The notes under the pieces: model-generated
Databases searched by the model: none
The model's input: the letters and a program-made list of their open reading frames with translations, nothing else
What the model was told of the DNA's origin: nothing
Source: Ilyobacter_A sp963668015
GTDB taxonomy: Bacteria > Fusobacteriota > Fusobacteriia > Fusobacteriales > Fusobacteriaceae
Assembly: GCA_963668015.2 (NCBI GenBank)
Contig: CAXXCR010000023.1
Span: forward strand, 45,386 to 109,385
Length of the DNA: 64,000 nucleotides
Reading direction: 5' to 3'
In this document: piece by piece, positions 59,465 to 64,000 of the stretch
Position numbering within the stretch: the first letter of the stretch is position 1
Layout: the number at the start of each line of letters is the position of its first letter
Translations under genes and position numbers: made by a program

Positions 59465-62035
59465 ATGGCAAAAGATCCTATTTGTGGGATGGAAGTTGAT
59501 CCCCAAAAAGCGAAGTTTAAATCGAGCAAAGAGGGGACTACATATTATTTCTGCAGTAAACATTGCTATGAAGAGTTTGAAAAGAGATCAGATAAAAAAA
59601 GTGAAAATGAAAAGGAAACGGCCAAGTGTGTTTTGGAAATTGAAGGTATGAGCTGTGCTTCCTGCGCAGCTAGGATAGAAAAAAATATAAAGAGCCAAGA
59701 AGGGGTTGAGAGTGCAAACGTTAATTTGGCTACGGGTAAGGCGAGTATTAATTATTATCCTGATAAAATAAGCGAGGAACAGTTGGAGAAAGTTATTGTG
59801 GATACAGGTTACGGCATAAAAAAACCTGAATCGACAGCCACCTTAAAACTAAAAGTAATCGGGATGGATAACCCTCACTGTATGGGTATAATTGGTTCAG
59901 CCATTGACAAGCTTCCAGGAATAAAGGAAAAAACTTTACTTCCAACGGAAAAAGCTACCATAGAGTACGATCCTAAAATGATCGATTCCAGTAAAATAAG
60001 ACAGATAATAAAGGATGTCGGATATGAGAATTTTTTAGATACTGAAAGCCAAGACAAAGAAAGAGAGGCAAGGGAAAGGGAGATAAATTCTCTGAAATAT
60101 AAAACAAGTACCGCAATGATTCTTTCTCTACCTTTGCTGTACTTTGCCATGGGACCGCACCTCGGTTGGCCTATACACGAGATTATAGATAAAAACATGG
60201 GAGTAATACAGTTTGTTATTACATTGCCGATCATGTTTGTGGGTTCAGAATTTTATATTAAGGGATTTAAGTCTGTTATAAAAACCAAAACAGCTAATAT
60301 GGATACCTTGGTAGCGATTGGTACAGGTGCAGCTTTTTTGTATAGTATATGGGCAATGATTAAGGGTAGGCATGATGAACTTTACTTTGAGGTAGCTGGT
60401 TTGTTGATAGCTTTCATCCTGCTTGGAAGATTTTTTGAAGCAAAAGCTAAGGGTAAAACAAGTGAGGCCATAAAAAAACTCATGAGCCTTTCAGCTAAAA
60501 CAGCTATTGTAGTAAGAAACAGTGAAGAGTTAGAAATACCGGTTGAAGAGGTTATAGTTGGGGATATTGTAGTGGTTAAACCAGGTCAGAAAATACCAGT
60601 TGATGGCGACATAGTCGACGGGCACTCAAGTGTGGACGAGAGCATGATAACGGGTGAAAGCATTCCTGTGGAAAAATCCAAAGGTGAAAAGGTAATCGGT
60701 GCCACTATAAATAAAACTGGTAGTTTTAAATTTAAGGCAACTAAGGTAGGAGCAGATACAGCGCTTGCTCAGATTATAAGAATGGTAGAAGAAGCTCAGG
60801 GAAGTAAGGCTCCAATACAGCAGCTGGCAGATATAATATCAGCGTATTTTGTACCAGTAGTTGTGAGCATAGCAATCATATCAAGTATAGCTTGGTATTT
60901 CTTTGGTGGATTTACCTTTGCTCTTACTATATTTGTGGCGGTTCTTATAATAGCCTGCCCTTGTGCTCTTGGACTGGCCACACCTACAGCTATAATGGTA
61001 GGGACAGGAAAAGGTGCCGAAGCCGGAATACTATTTAAAAATGCAGAAAGCCTTCAAATGGCAGAAAAAATCAATACGATAGTTTTCGATAAAACTGGAA
61101 CCCTTACAAAAGGAGAGCCGCAGGTAACGGATATTGTCGCAATTTCAGATTACTCTGAAGATGAGATACTTTTATTTGCAGCTGTTGCTGAGAAAAATTC
61201 AGAGCATCCACTTGGAGAGGCGATAGTTACCCATGCAAAGGAAAGGCATATAAAAATTAATGAACCTGATAAATTTAATTCTATTACAGGAAAAGGAATA
61301 GAGGTTGAGTACAATGGGCTTGTGATTGATTTTGGAAATCGTAAACTGATGGAAGAAAAGAAAATTAATTATGGATTTGCATTGGAAAAACTAAAACAGT
61401 TGGAAGAAGAAGGGAAAACGGCAATGCTGATAGCCATAGGCAAAAAACTATCTGGCATAATCGCAGTTGCTGACACATTGAAGGAGTATTCACCAAAAGC
61501 AATTGAAACGTTAAATAAACAGGGTATTGAAACCATAATGATAACCGGAGATAATAAACGTACTGCAGAGGCTATAGCAAAACAGGTGGGCATTAAAAGA
61601 GTATTGGCTGAGGTATTGCCTCAGGATAAGTCAAACAGCGTAAAGCAGCTTCAACAAGAAGGAAAAAAGGTTGCCATGGTAGGTGACGGAATAAATGATG
61701 CTCCGGCTTTAACTCAATCTGATATAGGCATAGCCATAGGTTCAGGTACAGATGTTGCAATAGAATCAGGGGATATAGTATTAATTAAAGAAGATTTGAG
61801 AGACGTAGTTGTTGCTATGGAGTTATCTAAATACACCATGAAAAAGATCAAGCAAAATTTGTTTTGGGCATTTTTCTACAATAGTTTGGGGATACCTCTG
61901 GCTGCAGGAGCCCTCTATCCGTTTACGGGATTCTTACTCAGCCCAATAATAGCAGGTGCAGCAATGGCTTTTAGTTCCGTTTCAGTTGTGAGCAATTCGT
62001 TGCTTATGAAACGTTGGAATTCAAGCGTTAAATGA
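59465..62035 (+). CDS. copA: Copper-translocating P1B-type ATPase with YHS and HMA domains
   Basis: Exports Cu(I) (or Ag(I)) from the cytoplasm. 856 residues. Domains: YHS/TRASH at 1-40 (DPICGMEVD, FCSKHCYEEF), HMA 1 with GMSCASC (Cys64/Cys67), a degenerate HMA 2 (GMDNPHCMG, only one Cys), transmembrane helices, the CPC ion site (Cys498-Pro-Cys500), phosphorylated Asp542 in DKTGTLTKGE, SEHPLGEAI, GDGINDAPAL, and an N-rich last-helix region. The CPC and final-helix pattern mark the Cu(I) subgroup. AGGAGG before ATG 59465. Followed closely by a Met-rich periplasmic protein. Confidence 0.94.
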   Translation: MAKDPICGMEVDPQKAKFKSSKEGTTYYFCSKHCYEEFEKRSDKKSENEKETAKCVLEIEGMSCASCAARIEKNIKSQEGVESANVNLATGKASINYYPDKISEEQLEKVIVDTGYGIKKPESTATLKLKVIGMDNPHCMGIIGSAIDKLPGIKEKTLLPTEKATIEYDPKMIDSSKIRQIIKDVGYENFLDTESQDKEREAREREINSLKYKTSTAMILSLPLLYFAMGPHLGWPIHEIIDKNMGVIQFVITLPIMFVGSEFYIKGFKSVIKTKTANMDTLVAIGTGAAFLYSIWAMIKGRHDELYFEVAGLLIAFILLGRFFEAKAKGKTSEAIKKLMSLSAKTAIVVRNSEELEIPVEEVIVGDIVVVKPGQKIPVDGDIVDGHSSVDESMITGESIPVEKSKGEKVIGATINKTGSFKFKATKVGADTALAQIIRMVEEAQGSKAPIQQLADIISAYFVPVVVSIAIISSIAWYFFGGFTFALTIFVAVLIIACPCALGLATPTAIMVGTGKGAEAGILFKNAESLQMAEKINTIVFDKTGTLTKGEPQVTDIVAISDYSEDEILLFAAVAEKNSEHPLGEAIVTHAKERHIKINEPDKFNSITGKGIEVEYNGLVIDFGNRKLMEEKKINYGFALEKLKQLEEEGKTAMLIAIGKKLSGIIAVADTLKEYSPKAIETLNKQGIETIMITGDNKRTAEAIAKQVGIKRVLAEVLPQDKSNSVKQLQQEGKKVAMVGDGINDAPALTQSDIGIAIGSGTDVAIESGDIVLIKEDLRDVVVAMELSKYTMKKIKQNLFWAFFYNSLGIPLAAGALYPFTGFLLSPIIAGAAMAFSSVSVVSNSLLMKRWNSSVK

Positions 62036-62066
62036 TATACTTAATTTATAAAAGGAGGAATTTATT

Positions 62067-62618
62067 ATGAAAAAACTAATTGTAATTGCAGCATTATCGT
62101 TTTCAATGGTGGCTTTCGCCAAAAATCACGGGTTAGATTCGAAACCAGGCATGATGAAACAAACAAATATGAAGGCTGGGATGACGCAGCAAATGAATCA
62201 ACTTAACCCAGACCAACAGCTTCAGCTTGAAAAACTTCAGCTGAAATATCAAAACAAGAATCAAGAGTATATGCTTATGATAAAAAAGGTCGACCTAGAA
62301 ATAGAAAAAGAGATGTCAGCTGAAAAAGTAGATACCAAAAAAATAGGGAAACTAGTAGATAGGAGGGCGCAGATTCAAACTAAAATGCATAGAAGTATGA
62401 TTAATTACAGGCTCGACGCTAAAGAAAAATTTGGAATGGATACTATGGGAGCAATGATGGGTACTTCGGGTAAAATGACGGGTAATATGGATCAGATGAT
62501 GAGTAATATGAATGAGATGATGAAAAATATGAGCCAAATGATGAACAACATGCATGAAATGATGGGTGGCATGAATCAGGTAGTTGATAAAGAAAAAATA
62601 CCTCAGGTTCAAGAATAA
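62067..62618 (+). CDS. Met-rich Spy/CpxP-like periplasmic protein, putative copper-binding
   Basis: 183 residues. Signal peptide MKKLIVIAALSFSMVAFA; the middle (about 45-125) is helical with the LTxxQ-like NPDQQLQLEKLQLKY and a Spy/Zra-like helical hairpin (KVDTKKIGKLVDRRAQIQTKMHRSM); the C-terminal third is a run of Met repeats (DQMMSNMNEMMKNMSQMMNN and so on). Met clusters bind Cu(I)/Ag(I) outside the cytoplasm. It is 31 bp behind copA, so it is likely to capture or buffer the exported copper and protect periplasmic proteins. Confidence 0.8.
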   Translation: MKKLIVIAALSFSMVAFAKNHGLDSKPGMMKQTNMKAGMTQQMNQLNPDQQLQLEKLQLKYQNKNQEYMLMIKKVDLEIEKEMSAEKVDTKKIGKLVDRRAQIQTKMHRSMINYRLDAKEKFGMDTMGAMMGTSGKMTGNMDQMMSNMNEMMKNMSQMMNNMHEMMGGMNQVVDKEKIPQVQE

Positions 62619-62619
62619 T

Positions 62620-62652
62620 ATTAAAAGCTGCTGAGATATCAGCAGCTTGCTT
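62620..62652. terminator. Bidirectional terminator
   Basis: AAGCTGCTG/CAGCAGCTT perfect 9-bp stem (62625-62633 with 62640-62648) between the convergent Met-rich protein and lipoprotein genes. Confidence 0.75.
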
Positions 62653-63043
62653 ATTTTACTATTAAAAGCCCGTCCATTTCCCTGTGTCCGCTTCCGCAAG
62701 GAACAGAACACCAAAATTCATATACACCTTTCTCTTCTGCGGTGAACTCGACAGTCTTGGCTTCACCTGGACTTATGTCGACGTTGATATTTAGTTCATA
62801 TAGCATAAAACCATGTTTTACATCACGAGTGGTGAGTTCCAATACAATCTTTTCGCCGGAGTTTACAACGATAAACTCTGGTTCAAATCCAAATTGATAT
62901 GATTCCACTTGTACAGTTCTTATACCGTTAGCAAGAATTCCAGAGACCTCATAGTCGTCTGGATTGATTTTTTTACTGTCACTTTTTTCTGAACAGCTAA
63001 TAAAAATAAATGCCATTATAATAATAGATAACATTTTTTTCAT
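62651..63043 (-). CDS. Lipoprotein with a complete CuA-type cupredoxin site
   Basis: 130 residues. Lipobox IFISC (Cys17), then a beta-rich cupredoxin domain of the cytochrome-oxidase subunit II/NosZ C-terminal kind: VESYQFGFEPEFIVV, TRDVKHGFML with His77, and the loop C112-x3-C116-x3-H120-x2-M123 (WCSVPCGSGHREMDG). These four loop ligands plus the upstream His are exactly the CuA set. ATG 63043 after GGAGGTG. Free-standing, with no oxidase or N2O-reductase genes in the window; it could carry electrons or take up copper in the periplasm. Convergent with the copA operon. Confidence 0.85.
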   Translation of the reverse strand: MKKMLSIIIMAFIFISCSEKSDSKKINPDDYEVSGILANGIRTVQVESYQFGFEPEFIVVNSGEKIVLELTTRDVKHGFMLYELNINVDISPGEAKTVEFTAEEKGVYEFWCSVPCGSGHREMDGLLIVK

Positions 63044-63284
63044 TTCTTCACCTCCCATAAATACTCTAAAAGATTAAAGTCTTTTTTAGTACTTCGCCTA
63101 TTTATAGAGAAACCAATTGTAAGACCTTAAACTATCCAGATAAAGCGTAACTTTGCCTAAAATTAACTCAGTGTTTATATTTAAAATTCAGAAAGTTTTA
63201 AAAACAGATTTCATTACATAGAGGAAAAATTTAAATTTAGTCAAATAATATGATTATATTTTTTCATTGCAATGGAGGTATTTT

Positions 63285-63500
63285 ATGAGAAAAATTATAC
63301 TGATGAGAGTAATAAACTTGTTTCTTCTGATAAATTTTATAGCCGTTGTATCCGTTGTATTTTTAAGAAGGTTTATATCGCAAGAGTTATTCTACTTCCT
63401 ACATCCAAAACTTGGCTATTCATTTATATTTTTGGCTTTTTTTCATGTTTGGATTAATCGTAACTGGATAAAATCAAATTTCCTAAAAAGAAAAAAGTAG
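63285..63500 (+). CDS. Small two-helix membrane protein, DUF4405-like
   Basis: 71 residues from ATG 63285 (GGAGG upstream; an earlier in-frame ATG lacks it). Two hydrophobic helices (about 7-24, and 40-55) separated by RRFISQELFYFLHPKLGY, with a conserved-looking His in each half (HPKLGY; FFHVWINRNWIK). The H/W/NW pattern is that of the DUF4405/small cytochrome-b-like group in which the histidines may bind haem. Divergent from the CuA lipoprotein gene, which suggests a link to periplasmic electron transfer. Confidence 0.6.
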   Translation: MRKIILMRVINLFLLINFIAVVSVVFLRRFISQELFYFLHPKLGYSFIFLAFFHVWINRNWIKSNFLKRKK

Positions 63501-63639
63501 TTCTATAAAGCTAAATTAGTTAATTTTTATGAAAAATTAGATCCGAGAAATAGCTTTCTGTATATTGTGTGAATACAAAACAACTCTTCATCAGCAATAA
63601 AAGTAGAGTGAAATTAGAAGTTTTAAAATACAGCATAGG

Positions 63640-64000
63640 AAACCTCTTTTTAATATTATACTATTTGAGATTGTACTTAACTTGACTTGTAAAAACTATT
63701 TTAATTACGACTTACTTATGAACCTTTTACAAATATAGAGAATATGATGGAAGTAGTAGCCATTGAAAAATAGGGATAAGTCCGATATTAAGTCCTGTTA
63801 TAATTCGGTATGTATTTAGAATACGCCCAAGATCTTCTGATAAAAATATTTAACATTTCACTATATGCAGTATAGGGAGTTCCCATCAAAGACATAGCTA
63901 AATAGTCTGTTTTTTTGGATCAAAAAACCAATTGTGGTTTTTATTTATAAATGACCACAGTATCATGGAAGCACCGAGAATCATAATATCTCTGATGGTG
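63640..64000 (-). pseudogene. Decayed membrane-protein gene (continues beyond window)
   Basis: Minus-strand fragments in three frames: RDIMILGASMILWSFINKNHNW, then DYLAMSLMGTPYTAYSEML, then LNIGLIPIFQWLLLPS, each ending at stops. Together they read as several transmembrane helices of one protein with at least two frameshifts. The family is not recognised, and the 5' part lies beyond base 64000. Bases 63501-63640 show nothing. Confidence 0.35.

Overview
This is an AT-rich bacterial chromosome window with very strong AGGAGG-type ribosome sites, short intergenic hairpin terminators and operons for anabolism. The protein flavour (clostridial and fusobacterial homologues, OmpA-family and Spy-like envelope proteins, an LPS-core-kinase-like protein, iron ABC transport, class III fructose bisphosphatase) suggests a didermic anaerobe of the Fusobacteriota, probably an environmental Ilyobacter/Propionigenium-like species rather than an auxotrophic oral Fusobacterium, because complete tryptophan, isoleucine/valine and leucine operons are present. 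The taxon is inferred from memory of protein families; no search was run.

Layout. 1-8.9 kb: a YbiT-type ABC-F gene (5' end outside the window) and a run of small, partly broken genes, including two small ORFs with their own ribosome sites and terminators, a RibD/DHFR-like reductase, a PQ-loop protein, a zinc-ribbon protein and a frameshifted AlaX-type editing protein. 9.5-16.9 kb: trpL-E-G-D-C-F-[broken methyltransferase]-B-A, preceded by a sigma70-type promoter, a leader peptide with three Trp codons and two tandem terminators that share one set of complementary arms. 17-24.2 kb: fabV, two near-identical sodium:alanine/glycine symporters each behind its own tandem glycine riboswitch, and class III fbp. 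24.4-25.1 kb: remains of a MarR-MATE pair. 25.4-40.2 kb: ilvE, divergent from ilvD-ilvA-ilvB-ilvN-ilvC-leuA-cimA-leuC-leuD-leuB-ilvC. The two ilvC genes match along almost their whole length and flank the leucine/citramalate block. Isoleucine can be fed from threonine (IlvA) and from pyruvate plus acetyl-CoA (CimA).

40.2-50.8 kb: mixed envelope and housekeeping genes (broken flavodoxin, OmpA-like lipoprotein pair, glycosyltransferase-deacetylase fusion, LPS-kinase-like protein, Ham1 homologue, GNAT, VOC protein, topoisomerase III, a polyferredoxin broken at two homopolymers). 50.9-63.5 kb: a metal/envelope-stress region with an OmpR-type two-component system, two SHOCT-domain membrane proteins, an iron(III)-type ABC transporter, a decayed second response regulator, a copper P-type ATPase with YHS plus HMA domains, a Met-rich Spy-like periplasmic protein and a small lipoprotein carrying a complete CuA-type ligand set.

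Three copies of a dispersed intergenic repeat of about 280 bp, with interlocked inverted repeats (A-B-A'-B'), lie at 9.0, 45.6 and 54.3 kb. Several genes are broken by single-base changes in homopolymer runs; these may be sequencing errors, slippage or real decay. No tRNA, rRNA, CRISPR array, prophage or transposase was recognised.
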